A program made the position numbers and the translations under genes. Positions 43,772 through 52,527 of a stretch of 64,000 bases of DNA are shown piece after piece. Below the pieces are notes generated by a model. The model searched no databases, was not told where the DNA came from, and worked only from the letters and a program-made list of their open reading frames with translations. Within the stretch, counting starts at the first letter, position 1. Every line of letters begins with the position of its first letter. The stretch comes from JACQAP01 sp035275265 (GTDB lineage Bacteria > Pseudomonadota > Gammaproteobacteria > Burkholderiales > JACQAP01): assembly GCA_035275265.1 (NCBI GenBank), contig DATENC010000020.1, positions 124,001 through 188,000 of the forward strand, given 5' to 3'.

Positions 43772-44350
43772 TTAGTAAGTGAACGCCTGGATGTAACTGA
43801 CGGTGAACTTCGGTCCTTCTATCCTCGCGGTGATCCGATAGAACACCAGCGAAGTCCCGCTCAACGGCGCGGTTCCATACGAGCCGCCGCCCTTGGTGCT
43901 GCCCACCGACACCGTGGCAACCTTGACGCAATTGGTGTCGTCGATCGATTTGGCGGATTCGTTGCACATGCGGTGGGCAACGTAACGGATGGTGTTGCCG
44001 TTACTGTCGGTCCCGACCAGCATGCCGTTCGCACTCCAAGCGAAGGTCTTCGGATCGAAGGAAGGCTGCCAGTTCGCGAAGTATCCGGCCTGGTCCGCTT
44101 CAAGTTCGCCCGGCGTCTTCCCGGTCAACCACGCGCGCGCAGCCTCGATCGCGGCGTCCCCGGCGCTGGAGGCAGCGTTCTTGAAAGCCAGGTTGCCCGC
44201 AATCAGGTTGTTGGTATCGACTGCGCGCATCATCGCAAGCCCGGCCATCGTCATGGCCACCAGGACGATCAGCGCGATGAACAGCACCACGCCGCGCTGC
44301 GCGCTTCGCGTCGCACGAATCCGCACGGGCTTCGGGTTTAGGGATGTCAT
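43772..44350 (-). CDS. pilX: Type IV pilus assembly protein PilX (minor pilin family)
   Basis: 192 residues. The N-terminal hydrophobic helix RGVVLFIALIVLVAMTMAGLAMMR follows a basic leader (QRG), the PilX pattern; RAVDTNNLIAGNLAFKNAA is typical. Translation is coupled to pilW (TGATG). 33 bp before pilY1. Confidence 0.88.
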   Translation of the reverse strand: MTSLNPKPVRIRATRSAQRGVVLFIALIVLVAMTMAGLAMMRAVDTNNLIAGNLAFKNAASSAGDAAIEAARAWLTGKTPGELEADQAGYFANWQPSFDPKTFAWSANGMLVGTDSNGNTIRYVAHRMCNESAKSIDDTNCVKVATVSVGSTKGGGSYGTAPLSGTSLVFYRITARIEGPKFTVSYIQAFTY

Positions 44351-45495
44351 CAGTTGCTCCAGATCATGTTGCGCAGAGGCACCACCGTTTCATAGGTGCG
44401 ATAACGGTAGAAATGCCAGTCGGTCCCATCGGCGAGGTCGGCCATGGTGAAGCAGCCGCCGGACCAATAGGGAGAATTGGGCGGATCATTGGGTGCTATG
44501 CAATCCGCCGTGACGGCGGTTTTTTCGAATTTCGCGCTGCGTGCCAATAGCGCAATGCGAACCGCGCGCACCTGCATCCATTCCACGTCGTCTGCGGGCA
44601 GCGTGGCATTCCAGGCGTCCACTACGGCATCGCCATCGGTGTCCTTGCCGTACAGCGCTTTCAGTTGCACGATGCCGTCGCCGATGTCCGAATCCGATGT
44701 GCCATCGGCGTCCACGTCCTGCGCCGGGTTGTAGGGAATAAGGGTTTTGGTTTGCAGTTTGTCGTCGCCGATCTGATAGGTCATGACGGTGGGCGAGCGG
44801 CCCAGCGTGTATAGCATCGCACCGGCCGAATAATTGACCCCGGATCCGCCGCCTTTGTTGTGCTTGGCTGTCGGAGTGATCGTCGTATTGGTGGCATCGA
44901 CGTAGCTGTAAGTGGCACCGGTGGTGTGTTGAACGGTATTTATTGCCGCCGGCAGAAATCCGGTTACCTCAGCCAAAGAACAGTTCAGTCCCGCCTCATG
45001 TGCTACGACGAGGTCGCCCATCCAAACGCCCGCGGCATTCTTCAGCGGAAATTCCCCACCGGATGCAGCGCCGCTGACAAACTGATTACCTTGCACGACG
45101 TTTGGCGAATTGCCGTATATCACGGTGATCTGGTCCGGCGCGCCCGCGGCGCCAACGCTGATGACCACCGGCGCCATCAGAAAATTGAAGTCGGGCGCCG
45201 GTCGATTGCTGTCGTATCCAAGCACGTTGCAGCCGAGCATGTTGCTGGTTGCTGTGACCATGCCGAAGCCCGCACTGCGAATCGCGCTTTCCATCGTAAA
45301 CATTGCGATGTTGCCGTTGACCTGTGCGTCGCTGGTACCCGTAGTGGTGCGCTTTCTTTCCTCGGAAGTTGCATACACTTGCATGATGACGACCATGCCG
45401 ATCAGTCCAATGAGCACCGCAGCCAGAATTTCCGGCAGGCTCATGCCGCGCATGAACCGCGCGTTTTGAAGTTCGTTGTTCCAGTGCTTTCCCAT
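44350..45495 (-). CDS. pilW: Type IV pilus assembly protein PilW
   Basis: 381 residues. Prepilin-like N terminus MRGMSLPEILAAVLIGLIGMVVIMQVY with the conserved Glu, then the PilW pattern TSDAQVNGNIAMFTMESAIRSAGFGM. The longer frame runs into pilV. Its stop overlaps the pilX start by one base. Confidence 0.88.
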   Translation of the reverse strand: MGKHWNNELQNARFMRGMSLPEILAAVLIGLIGMVVIMQVYATSEERKRTTTGTSDAQVNGNIAMFTMESAIRSAGFGMVTATSNMLGCNVLGYDSNRPAPDFNFLMAPVVISVGAAGAPDQITVIYGNSPNVVQGNQFVSGAASGGEFPLKNAAGVWMGDLVVAHEAGLNCSLAEVTGFLPAAINTVQHTTGATYSYVDATNTTITPTAKHNKGGGSGVNYSAGAMLYTLGRSPTVMTYQIGDDKLQTKTLIPYNPAQDVDADGTSDSDIGDGIVQLKALYGKDTDGDAVVDAWNATLPADDVEWMQVRAVRIALLARSAKFEKTAVTADCIAPNDPPNSPYWSGGCFTMADLADGTDWHFYRYRTYETVVPLRNMIWSN

Positions 45496-45503
45496 GATTG
45501 GCC

Positions 45504-45965
45504 TCAATTGATGTAAGCCGTCATGACGTACTGATGAACAGTCGTGTCGCTTGGACTTATCCACCGGAGAGTCACTGTGGTTTGTGTTCCGGGCGATGCG
45601 ACGCCCGGCTCGGGTACCCATGTCGCGGCGCCAACCGTGACGATCGGCGGGTGTGCTGTCGCACCCGGCAGCGATGCGTCGACCCGTGCGACCCAGTCGG
45701 TCAACGCCGGCGGCGGGGTGCCGCTTCCAGCGTATTCGTAGCTCGCCAGCGCCGCGCGGTTCAACCACATTTCGCCGACCAACTGACTGGCCAGGTTGCT
45801 GGCCTCGGCGCGGTCGCGGGAGTCGGCGGCAAGCCTGATCCCCATCGCCTGCATGCCGATCATTGCCAGGATGCCGACCGAAAAAATCAGGATGCCGATC
45901 AGCGCCTCGAGCAGCATTACGCCTGACTGGGCATTGCGCAGCGAGCGCCTTGAAGTCGTTTTCAT
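45504..45965 (-). CDS. pilV: Type IV pilus modification/minor pilin PilV
   Basis: 153 residues. Prepilin-like N terminus QSGVMLLEALIGILIFSVGILAMIGMQ. Cleavage by PilD after the Gly is expected. Part of the priming minor-pilin complex. 8 bp before pilW. Confidence 0.88.
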   Translation of the reverse strand: MKTTSRRSLRNAQSGVMLLEALIGILIFSVGILAMIGMQAMGIRLAADSRDRAEASNLASQLVGEMWLNRAALASYEYAGSGTPPPALTDWVARVDASLPGATAHPPIVTVGAATWVPEPGVASPGTQTTVTLRWISPSDTTVHQYVMTAYIN

Positions 45966-45978
45966 GTGGAAGCTCCGG

Positions 45979-46506
45979 TTAGCATTTCCGGGAATCGCCC
46001 GCTGTCAATACCTGCGGGTCGCACATCTTGATGTGGCCCCCTACTGCCACCGTCAAGTTGAGGCAGCGCATGTTTGTGTTTCCGGTGCCGCAGGCGCCGC
46101 CAGTCGGATTCGTTACCTGGATGGTTGCAGCCGCCGGAAGATTCGTCTTTCCCAAGCCGTCGAAGGTGATTGCCGGATCGGTCGTTGCAACCACCGCGTT
46201 GGGGCTTCCCTCCGCAGCACTACGCGATTGAACCAGTGCCGGTTCCGCTGCAGAAGGAGAGTCGATGGTCACGGACCAGCTCGAATCCGGTCCACTCATC
46301 GTGAAGGTGACCGACTTGTTGCGCTGTATCGCGTTGGCACGCGCCAATTGCAGCCCGTTTGAAATCGACTCGGCCGCATTGCGCAACTGCATGCTCTGCA
46401 GCCAGGCGGCGAAACTCGGCGCGCCCAGCGCAAGCAAGACGCCCACGATTACCAAGCCGATAAGCAGTTCGATCAGCGTCACGCCGGTCGCAAATCGCGT
46501 GCGCAT
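45979..46506 (-). CDS. fimT: GspH/FimT family minor pseudopilin
   Basis: 175 residues. N terminus TGVTLIELLIGLVIVGVLLALGAPSF, then LARANAIQRNKSVTF, diagnostic of GspH/FimT. The conserved Gly-Val-Thr-Leu-Ile-Glu prepilin motif is intact. Start ATG 46506 overlaps the pilE stop as TGATG. Confidence 0.9.
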   Translation of the reverse strand: MRTRFATGVTLIELLIGLVIVGVLLALGAPSFAAWLQSMQLRNAAESISNGLQLARANAIQRNKSVTFTMSGPDSSWSVTIDSPSAAEPALVQSRSAAEGSPNAVVATTDPAITFDGLGKTNLPAAATIQVTNPTGGACGTGNTNMRCLNLTVAVGGHIKMCDPQVLTAGDSRKC

Positions 46507-46931
46507 CAGCAGCTCCCGTTCTTTCTTACGATCCAGCATGTCGTGTTCGCTGTCCAACCCTTCGCAGCGGCGGGCCCAGTGATGACAGTCGCTCTGGCGT
46601 TGCTCTGGTCGATGGTGAAAGCGATTCCTTCGACATCGGTTCCCGCGTTGCCGGCGGCCTGGATCGTATAAGTAGTGGCGGTCTGGACCGGACAGGTGTA
46701 AGCAAAGTAACGTGCATTCGTCGTCGAGCACGGCATGCCTGAGTACATCCTGTTGTCCTGGAACCACTGCTCCGACTGCACCCGCATGGCAAGGAGATTC
46801 GAATAAGCCTCGGTCAACCTGCCGCGGACCACATACTGGTTGTAGGAAGGCAGAGCAATCGCGGCGAGAACGCCGACGACGGCTACAGTGATCATCAGTT
46901 CGATTAACGTGAACCCGCCAGGTTTCTTCAT
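46506..46931 (-). CDS. pilE: PilE-type type IV minor pilin
   Basis: 141 residues. Prepilin leader and helix KKPGGFTLIELMITVAVVGVLAAIALPSY; a cysteine pair (CSTTNARYFAYTCPV and TTCWIVRKNGSC) forms the D-region loop. It resembles the PilE found with fimT-pilVWXY1 sets rather than a major pilin. First gene of the operon; 146 bp separate it from the divergent TonB-like gene. Confidence 0.9.
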   Translation of the reverse strand: MKKPGGFTLIELMITVAVVGVLAAIALPSYNQYVVRGRLTEAYSNLLAMRVQSEQWFQDNRMYSGMPCSTTNARYFAYTCPVQTATTYTIQAAGNAGTDVEGIAFTIDQSNARATVITGPAAAKGWTANTTCWIVRKNGSC

Positions 46932-47077
46932 GCATCCCTCCTTTTTGGTATGCCAAGACTAGCGACAGGAATATCGGTATGCCACTGTGTTCCGACAAGA
47001 GGTCGGTTTGGCAGAACGAACGGCGGGGAAAACCCTAGCCACGGGACGCCAGTGGCACTATCTTTGGCAGACGAATA

Positions 47078-47938
47078 ATGTCAGTGAGAAACGATTTCGC
47101 GGTTTGTTCGACAGGGCTTGCGCAAAAGGTGACGGAGAACGGCCGGCATGAATTGTTTTTTCATCAAGCCATGCAAAGAGAGGCGATGCTAAGCGAGACC
47201 TACCATATGTTCCGCGGGCCACTGGACCAGGACCAGCGACTGGGCATGGCGCTGATCGCGTCAGTGCTGCTGCATGCGCTGATGTGGGTATCGCTGTCGT
47301 CCTATTTCCTCCCCGGCAGCGTTGTTGCCAGGCCTGTGTATGCACCGTTGAGCATCCGGATTGAGAGATCGCCCAAGTCGCCAGCGACGCCAGTCGTGAT
47401 CAACGATAAAAAGGCATTGCTGCGGCAGAAGCTCAGCACGCCCAAGCCGGTGGCTATTGCCGCGCCTGTGGACTTCGAGCCTTCCTCATCTCAGCCAGGC
47501 GTATCGATCTCGGACGCGATGTATTTGCGGCCGATTTCCAGTCATGTCAGCAGTTCACTGCTTGCAACTGGTGAGTTTCTGCGCTCTTCCGATATAAGCC
47601 AAAAACCCGAAGTGATTGCGATGAGAGTTCCAAAGTATCCCCGATCGGCATGGGAGCGTAAGGCTTCCGGCTGGGTCGTCGTAATGTTCCTGGTGGATGA
47701 ACGAGGCAAGGTGGTCGATATTGCGGCGGTGGAATCCAGCGAGTCGTTCGGTGACTACGAAAGAGACATCGCAGAGGATCTGCGACATTCCACTTTTGTT
47801 CCGGGAAAACTCGACGGCCGCGCGGTCAAGGCGCTGACGTTTGCCAAGGTACGGTTCGACTACAGGGACTCATCCGGACTTGAACCCGCCACGCACGCAA
47901 GAGCACCGGTTTCGATCGCAAACGACCAAACGCGCTAA
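47078..47938 (+). CDS. TonB-like energy transducer family protein
   Basis: Up to 286 residues. One membrane segment (GMALIASVLLHALMWVSLSSYF), a periplasmic linker, and a C-terminal TonB-type alpha/beta domain (VPKYPRSAWERKASGWVVVMFLVDERGKVVDIAAVESS). The start is uncertain: ATG 47078 has no good ribosome-binding site and the in-frame ATGs at 47186 and 47207 give more typical short cytoplasmic tails. No exbBD or receptor gene is adjacent; it lies 157 bp before the Fur-family gene. Confidence 0.72.
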   Translation: MSVRNDFAVCSTGLAQKVTENGRHELFFHQAMQREAMLSETYHMFRGPLDQDQRLGMALIASVLLHALMWVSLSSYFLPGSVVARPVYAPLSIRIERSPKSPATPVVINDKKALLRQKLSTPKPVAIAAPVDFEPSSSQPGVSISDAMYLRPISSHVSSSLLATGEFLRSSDISQKPEVIAMRVPKYPRSAWERKASGWVVVMFLVDERGKVVDIAAVESSESFGDYERDIAEDLRHSTFVPGKLDGRAVKALTFAKVRFDYRDSSGLEPATHARAPVSIANDQTR

Positions 47939-48056
47939 ATTCCTTGATGGATTCCGCGTTTGTACTGTCCAGACAGGTTATTTGAGCGGTCCTTGGAGAC
48001 ACTGCAAAGGCACGCTGCGTTCAGCCACAAACCTTTGATTTCTTGACAGTCCATAA

Positions 48057-48088
48057 GGTTAGACACAGTCCAACCCCTATCCTATAAT
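48057..48088 (+). promoter_or_regulatory. Promoter and palindromic operator of the Fur-family gene
   Basis: TAGACA (48060-48065), 17 bp, TATAAT (48083-48088). The predicted start point is within one or two bases of ATG 48096. A 19-bp imperfect palindrome, GGTTAGAC-ACA-GTCCAACC (48057-48075), covers the -35 box and suits autorepression by a dimeric Fur-type protein (inference). Confidence 0.7.
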
Positions 48089-48095
48089 GACAAAC

Positions 48096-48524
48096 ATGGA
48101 GATCACGCAATACACCCGCGACAACCTTGCAGAAAAACTGCGGACCCACGGCATCAATCCGACCCACCAGCGAATCGAGATCGGATTCGCGTTGTTCTCG
48201 CGTCACGAACATCTTTCGGCCGACCAGATCATGGCGATCGTAAACACTCGCCACTCGGAAACTTCGAAGGCGACCGTGTACAACACGCTCAATCTGTTTC
48301 TCGAGAAGAAATTGATCCGTGAAGTGATCGTGGATCCGAGCAAGGTGTTCTACGATCCCAACACTGAACCGCACTATCACATGTACGACCTTGAAAGCGG
48401 CAGGCTCACCGATATCGATGCCGCGGACGTGCGTGTCACCGGATTGCCGACCCTGCCTTCGGGCATGGTGACGGAGAGCATGGACATTGTCATCCGCGTC
48501 CGGCCTTCGGACGCCGCGCACTGA
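48096..48524 (+). CDS. Fur-family transcriptional regulator without cysteines (Irr-like)
   Basis: 142 residues. Winged-helix domain (NPTHQRIEIGFALFSRHEHLSADQI, TSKATVYNTLNLFLE) and a dimerisation domain with EPHYHMYDLESGRLTDI. No cysteine is present, so the structural zinc CxxC pairs of Fur/PerR/Zur are absent, as in Irr-type members. ATG 48087 is rejected because it lies inside the TATAAT box. The transcript is probably leaderless. Iron, manganese or peroxide response cannot be told apart. Convergent with paaG-like gene, 6 bp apart. Confidence 0.85.
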   Translation: MEITQYTRDNLAEKLRTHGINPTHQRIEIGFALFSRHEHLSADQIMAIVNTRHSETSKATVYNTLNLFLEKKLIREVIVDPSKVFYDPNTEPHYHMYDLESGRLTDIDAADVRVTGLPTLPSGMVTESMDIVIRVRPSDAAH

Positions 48525-48530
48525 AGTTTC

Positions 48531-49322
48531 CTAACGCCCGGTGAATTTTGCCGGACGTTTTCCCTTGAATGCCGTCACACCCTCGCGGAAGTCCTCGCTG
48601 TTCGCTGCTTCGCGCTGCAGGTCGCGCTCCAGATCGAGCTGCTGCTCGAACGTGTTCGCCGCCGAAGCGTAAAGTGCCCGCTTGATAAGCGCCAGTGCCT
48701 TGGTAGCCTGTGTGGCAAGGCGCCGGGCCAGAGCCTGGGCTTCGTCGAATAACTTGTCGTCATCCACGCATTTCCAGATCAATCCCCATTGCTCGGCCTG
48801 TTCGGCGCTGATCTGCTCCGCAAGCATTGCGGCGGCCATTGCCCGGGCGGTGCCGACCAGCCGTGGCAGCGTGTAGGTGCCGCCGGCGTCCGGGATCAAC
48901 CCGATGCGTGCAAAGGCCTGGAGAAAGCTTGCCGATCTTGCAGCGATCACGATATCGCAAGCGAGAGCCAGGTTGCAGCCTGCACCGGCGGCCACGCCAT
49001 TGACCGCGCACACCACCGGCATCGGCAGCGCCCGAAGGGATTTGAGTAGCGGGTTGTAGTTTTTTTCGAGGGATTCGCCGACATCGACCTGGGCCGTGGC
49101 CGGAGACATCATTCGCTCCGACAAATCCTGGCCGGCGCAGAAGCCGCGCCCAGCGCCGGTGATCAGCAGCGCACGGACGTTCTTCTCGCCTTTGATCCGG
49201 GCCAGCGCTTCACGCAGTTCCGCGTGCATTTCGGCGGTGAAGGCGTTGAGCCTTTCAGGGCGATTGAGGGTCACGGTTGCGACGCCCTCGGCGATATCCA
49301 ATAAAATGGTGTTGAGCTTCAC
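48531..49322 (-). CDS. Enoyl-CoA hydratase/isomerase family protein, PaaG-like
   Basis: 263 residues, crotonase fold. AGRGFCAGQDLSER and NGVAAGAGCNLALACD form the oxyanion hole; the FARIGLIPDAGGTYTLPRLVG segment carries the acidic residue typical of PaaG (ring-1,2-epoxyphenylacetyl-CoA isomerase). The start is GTG 49322 with AGGA 8 nt upstream. No other phenylacetate genes are present, so the substrate may differ. Confidence 0.88.
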   Translation of the reverse strand: MKLNTILLDIAEGVATVTLNRPERLNAFTAEMHAELREALARIKGEKNVRALLITGAGRGFCAGQDLSERMMSPATAQVDVGESLEKNYNPLLKSLRALPMPVVCAVNGVAAGAGCNLALACDIVIAARSASFLQAFARIGLIPDAGGTYTLPRLVGTARAMAAAMLAEQISAEQAEQWGLIWKCVDDDKLFDEAQALARRLATQATKALALIKRALYASAANTFEQQLDLERDLQREAANSEDFREGVTAFKGKRPAKFTGR

Positions 49323-49400
49323 TGGCGTTTTCCTCTTTTTGTCCCCATCCGCACGCGCGGATTCCAGCGGATTATAAAACCCTATCAGGAAGGATCGGTC

Positions 49401-50183
49401 ATGGCGCACCAGAACATCATCGTTGAGGTTCGCGGCAAAGTTGGTGTAATCACGCTCAACCGGCCGCACGCGCTGAATGCACTTTCACCGGAACTGATGC
49501 GGGAACTCGCTTCCGCGCTCGATGCCTTTGAAGGCGACGACAACATCGGTTGCATGGTCGTCACCGGCAGCGACAAGGCCTTTGCGGCAGGCGCCGACAT
49601 CAAAGCGATGAAGGAAAAGACCTACATGGACGTATTCAAAGCAGACTTCATCACTGCCGAGTGGGAGCGCATTAGCAACTGTCGAAAACCAGTGATCGCC
49701 GCGGTGGCGGGCTACGCGCTTGGCGGCGGCTGTGAACTTGCGATGATGTGCGACTTCATTATCGCGGCCGACAACGCCAGATTCGGCCAACCTGAAATAA
49801 ATCTTGCAATCATCCCGGGCGCCGGTGGCACTCAGCGCTTGCCGCGCTTCGTCGGCAAGTCCAAAGCGATGGAAATGGTGCTGCTGGGGCAAGCGCGCAT
49901 GATGGATGCGGCGGAAGCCGAGCGCGTCGGCCTCGTGAGCCGGGTGGTACCGCTTGCCGAACTCATGAACGAAGCGATGAAGGCCGCCGGAAAAATCTGC
50001 GAACTGTCGCTGCCAGTGGTGATGATGGCCAAGGAATCGGTGAACCGCGCTTTTGAAACCCCGCTGGCAGAAGGCGTGCGCTTCGAGCGCCGCCTGTTTC
50101 ACTCCGGTTTCGCGATCGAAGACCAGAAGGAAGGCATGGCGGCTTTCGTCGAAAAGCGTAAACCGGTCTTCAGGAATCGCTAG
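49401..50183 (+). CDS. Enoyl-CoA hydratase (crotonase family, PaaF-like)
   Basis: 260 residues. Both catalytic glutamates are seen: GGGCELAMMCD and PEINLAIIPGAGGTQRLPR. Hydrates 2-enoyl-CoA in fatty- or aromatic-acid degradation. Divergent from the PaaG-like gene with only 78 bp between, so likely coregulated. Confidence 0.92.
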   Translation: MAHQNIIVEVRGKVGVITLNRPHALNALSPELMRELASALDAFEGDDNIGCMVVTGSDKAFAAGADIKAMKEKTYMDVFKADFITAEWERISNCRKPVIAAVAGYALGGGCELAMMCDFIIAADNARFGQPEINLAIIPGAGGTQRLPRFVGKSKAMEMVLLGQARMMDAAEAERVGLVSRVVPLAELMNEAMKAAGKICELSLPVVMMAKESVNRAFETPLAEGVRFERRLFHSGFAIEDQKEGMAAFVEKRKPVFRNR

Positions 50184-50223
50184 GGAAACTGTGCATTCGG
50201 GACCTGTGCACGGGTTACCTGCA

Positions 50224-50252
50224 TTGCCCGAGCGCCGGCGCGGCCTTATAAT
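50224..50252 (+). promoter_or_regulatory. Promoter of tRNA-Thr
   Basis: TTGCCC (50224-50229), 17 bp, TATAAT (50247-50252), 10 bp before the tRNA 5' end; the GC-rich stretch after the -10 box resembles a stringent-type discriminator. Confidence 0.7.
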
Positions 50253-50262
50253 CCGCGCCTTT

Positions 50263-50338
50263 GCCGCTGTAGCTCAGTTGGTAGAGCAGCGCATTCGTAA
50301 TGCGAAGGTCGCCAGTTCGACTCCGGCCAGCGGCACCA
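50263..50338 (+). tRNA. tRNA-Thr(CGT)
   Basis: 76 bases including encoded CCA. Acceptor stem GCCGCTG/CAGCGGC, D arm GCTC...GAGC, anticodon loop TTCGTAA with anticodon CGT (50296-50298, reads ACG), T loop TTCGACT. Two stem positions mismatch: G50289 opposite A50305 at the top of the anticodon stem, and A50314 opposite C50324 in the T stem. Confidence 0.95.
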
Positions 50339-50405
50339 ATCCCCGGATATTGCAGCGCCGGTTCAGAGGGCGAGGCATCGCTATTGTCCAGACGAGGGAA
50401 TTGTC

Positions 50406-50711
50406 GTGAGCAAGGCGCTAATCATGCTGTTGCTGGCAACTCCCACAATTGCTCTCGCCGAAGATGATGGCAACGAACTTCTGGACTTCATGCAGCGGCC
50501 GGCGGCTCGTGGCGTGGCGCTCGCGTACATCGATAACGTCAGAACAGAATGGGACGGCACGCTGTTCTGTATTCCCGGGGACGATGAGCAGGCACGGGCA
50601 TTCGACGCCGTGAAGCTTTATCTGGAGGCCAATCCGGAACAACGCTTCCGGCCACGCCGGTACCTGATCATCCAGGGGTTGCGCGCTAGGTATCCCTGCG
50701 AGCCCAAGTAG
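50406..50711 (+). CDS. Exported Rap1a/Tai-like protein
   Basis: 101 residues. Signal peptide (SKALIMLLLATPTIALA) then a helical domain with GVALAYIDNVR, a Cys in LFCIPGDDEQ, AVKLYLEANPEQRF and a second Cys in RYPCEPK: the pattern of the Rap1a/Tai family, some of which are immunity proteins against type VI amidases. Start GTG 50406 with GAGGGA upstream. No effector or secretion gene is nearby, so a general periplasmic role is as likely. Confidence 0.72.
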   Translation: MSKALIMLLLATPTIALAEDDGNELLDFMQRPAARGVALAYIDNVRTEWDGTLFCIPGDDEQARAFDAVKLYLEANPEQRFRPRRYLIIQGLRARYPCEPK

Positions 50712-50742
50712 CCGGCGGCTGGCCTTCCCGAGCTATCTTCTT

Positions 50743-51183
50743 CTAGCGGTATACCAGCACCGGGATCTTGCTGTGGGTGAGCACCTTGGTGGTCTCGCTT
50801 CCCAGCAACAGTGCCGACAGCCCGCGGCGTCCGTGCGAAGCCATGAATATCAGGTCGCAATCGCGCTGGTTCGCCGCTTCGATGATGCCTTCCCACGGAT
50901 GATCGTTCACCAGCGTCAGTGTTTCGCAGTCCATACCCGCAGCGCGCGCCTGCTCTTCGAGCGCTTTCACCAGCCGCTCGCCGCGCGCGAGCGCGTCGCG
51001 CTCGAACTGTTCGGCAAGAACATCACTGGGTCCCGCCTCGGTGTATATCAGGTACGAAGTGGCGGGTATTGCATGAAAGCCGACCACGCTGGCGCCCACC
51101 AACTTCGCGAACTCGATTCCCTTCTTGACCGCCGAATCGCATAACGCAGATCCGTCGGTCGGCAGCAGGATTCTCCGGTACAT
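50743..51183 (-). CDS. Universal stress protein, UspA family
   Basis: 146 residues. Starts MYRRILLPTDGSALCDSAVKKGIEFAK and has the C-terminal nucleotide-binding motif MASHGRRGLSALLLGSETTKVL (G-2x-G-9x-G(S/T)). ATP-binding type, cytoplasmic. Confidence 0.93.
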   Translation of the reverse strand: MYRRILLPTDGSALCDSAVKKGIEFAKLVGASVVGFHAIPATSYLIYTEAGPSDVLAEQFERDALARGERLVKALEEQARAAGMDCETLTLVNDHPWEGIIEAANQRDCDLIFMASHGRRGLSALLLGSETTKVLTHSKIPVLVYR

Positions 51184-51278
51184 GGCCCACCCCCTTTCAC
51201 TCGACCACTACTCACCAATCTACAGCCGTTTGCGCCAACTGTTGGATAATTGTTGCCGCTCGCGAATAAGGAACAAAA

Positions 51279-52424
51279 ATGAAAATCACCGAAATAAGAA
51301 TCCACGTTCTCAAGAGCACACTGGCGGAACCGTTCGCGTTTTCCCAAGGCTGGGTGAAGCAGCGATCGGCCACGCTGGTCGAAGTGCTCACCGATGAGGG
51401 TATCACCGGTTGGGGCGAAGCGTTTGCCCAGGGGCTCGAGCCGCCCGAAATCGCCGCCACCGTGATCGACAAGGCCTTGAAGCCGCTGGTGACAGGCGCC
51501 GACCCGCTGGACATCGAAGTGCTCTGGCACCGCATGTATCACATGACCCGCGACTACGGCCGCAAGGGCTCTGTGGTAGCTGGAATCAGCGCAGTGGACA
51601 TCGCCCTTTGGGACATCGCCGGAAAGTTCCACGAGGTTCCAGTGTACAAGCTGCTCGGCGGCGCATTTCGCAACAGAGTCCAACCTTACGCCACCGGGTT
51701 CTATCGCATCAAGGGTCAGGGTGAAGCCAAGCGCCTCGGCGACGAAGCCGTACGCCACTACGAGGGAGGCTTCTCGCTGATGAAAGTGAAGCTTGGCTAC
51801 GGCGTGGATGATGATATTGCCTGCATGAAGGAAATCGGTCGCGTCATCCAAGGCAAACCGATCACGCTGATGGTGGATACCAACCACGCGTATGGTCGTG
51901 CGGAGGCGCTCCGGCTCGGCCGCGCGCTGGAAGAATACGACCTGCGCTGGTACGAGGAACCGGTGGTACCCGAGGATGTCAGAGGCTACGTCGAGATGCG
52001 GCAGAAACTTTCGATGCCGATCGCAGGCGGCGAGAACGAGCACACGCTTTACGGCTTTCGCGAATTCCTGGGCGCCGGCGCGGTGGACGTAGCACAGCCG
52101 GATATTGGATCCTGCGGTGGCATCTCCGCGGGCAGGCACATCATCGCGCTGGCGCAGTCGCATGGAGTACAGGTAAACCCTCACGTGTGGGGCTCGGCGA
52201 TCGCGCAAGCAGCCTCTCTACAACTGCTCGCCGCGATACCGTCGGCCCACCACTCCCTGTTCGCATTGGAGCCCGTCCTCGAGTATGACCGCTCGACGCA
52301 TCCTTTCCGCCAATATCTGATCACCAAGCCGATCCAGCAGGTGCAAGGATGGGTCGAAATACCATCGGGCCCGGGGTTGGGCATCGATGTAGACCGCACG
52401 GTACTGGAAAAGTACCGCGCCTGA
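51279..52424 (+). CDS. Mandelate racemase/muconate lactonizing enzyme family protein (enolase superfamily)
   Basis: 381 residues. N-terminal capping domain then a TIM barrel with the catalytic Lys in LMKVKLG, metal ligands D in MVDTNHA, E in YEEPV and E in GGENEH, and the His in NPHVWGS. The KxK/His set fits acid-sugar dehydratases or racemases. Monocistronic; the substrate is not inferable. AAGGAA precedes the start. Confidence 0.88.
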   Translation: MKITEIRIHVLKSTLAEPFAFSQGWVKQRSATLVEVLTDEGITGWGEAFAQGLEPPEIAATVIDKALKPLVTGADPLDIEVLWHRMYHMTRDYGRKGSVVAGISAVDIALWDIAGKFHEVPVYKLLGGAFRNRVQPYATGFYRIKGQGEAKRLGDEAVRHYEGGFSLMKVKLGYGVDDDIACMKEIGRVIQGKPITLMVDTNHAYGRAEALRLGRALEEYDLRWYEEPVVPEDVRGYVEMRQKLSMPIAGGENEHTLYGFREFLGAGAVDVAQPDIGSCGGISAGRHIIALAQSHGVQVNPHVWGSAIAQAASLQLLAAIPSAHHSLFALEPVLEYDRSTHPFRQYLITKPIQQVQGWVEIPSGPGLGIDVDRTVLEKYRA

Positions 52425-52475
52425 CACGGCCAATCAATCAGTCCCGCTATGCACGGCGCGCCGCTTGCTCGAGGC

Positions 52476-52481
52476 TATAAT
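52476..52481 (+). promoter_or_regulatory. Possible -10 box of the HiPIP gene
   Basis: TATAAT 46 bp before the HiPIP start; no clear -35 partner at 16-18 bp. Confidence 0.4.
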
Positions 52482-52527
52482 CGGGACTTAGTTTCATATT
52501 CGATTCTGACCGGAGGGGAGGATAGCA

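Noticed and set aside
48087..48095. Upstream ATG for the Fur-family gene
   Set aside because: The ATG overlaps the TATAAT -10 box, so it would not be in the transcript.
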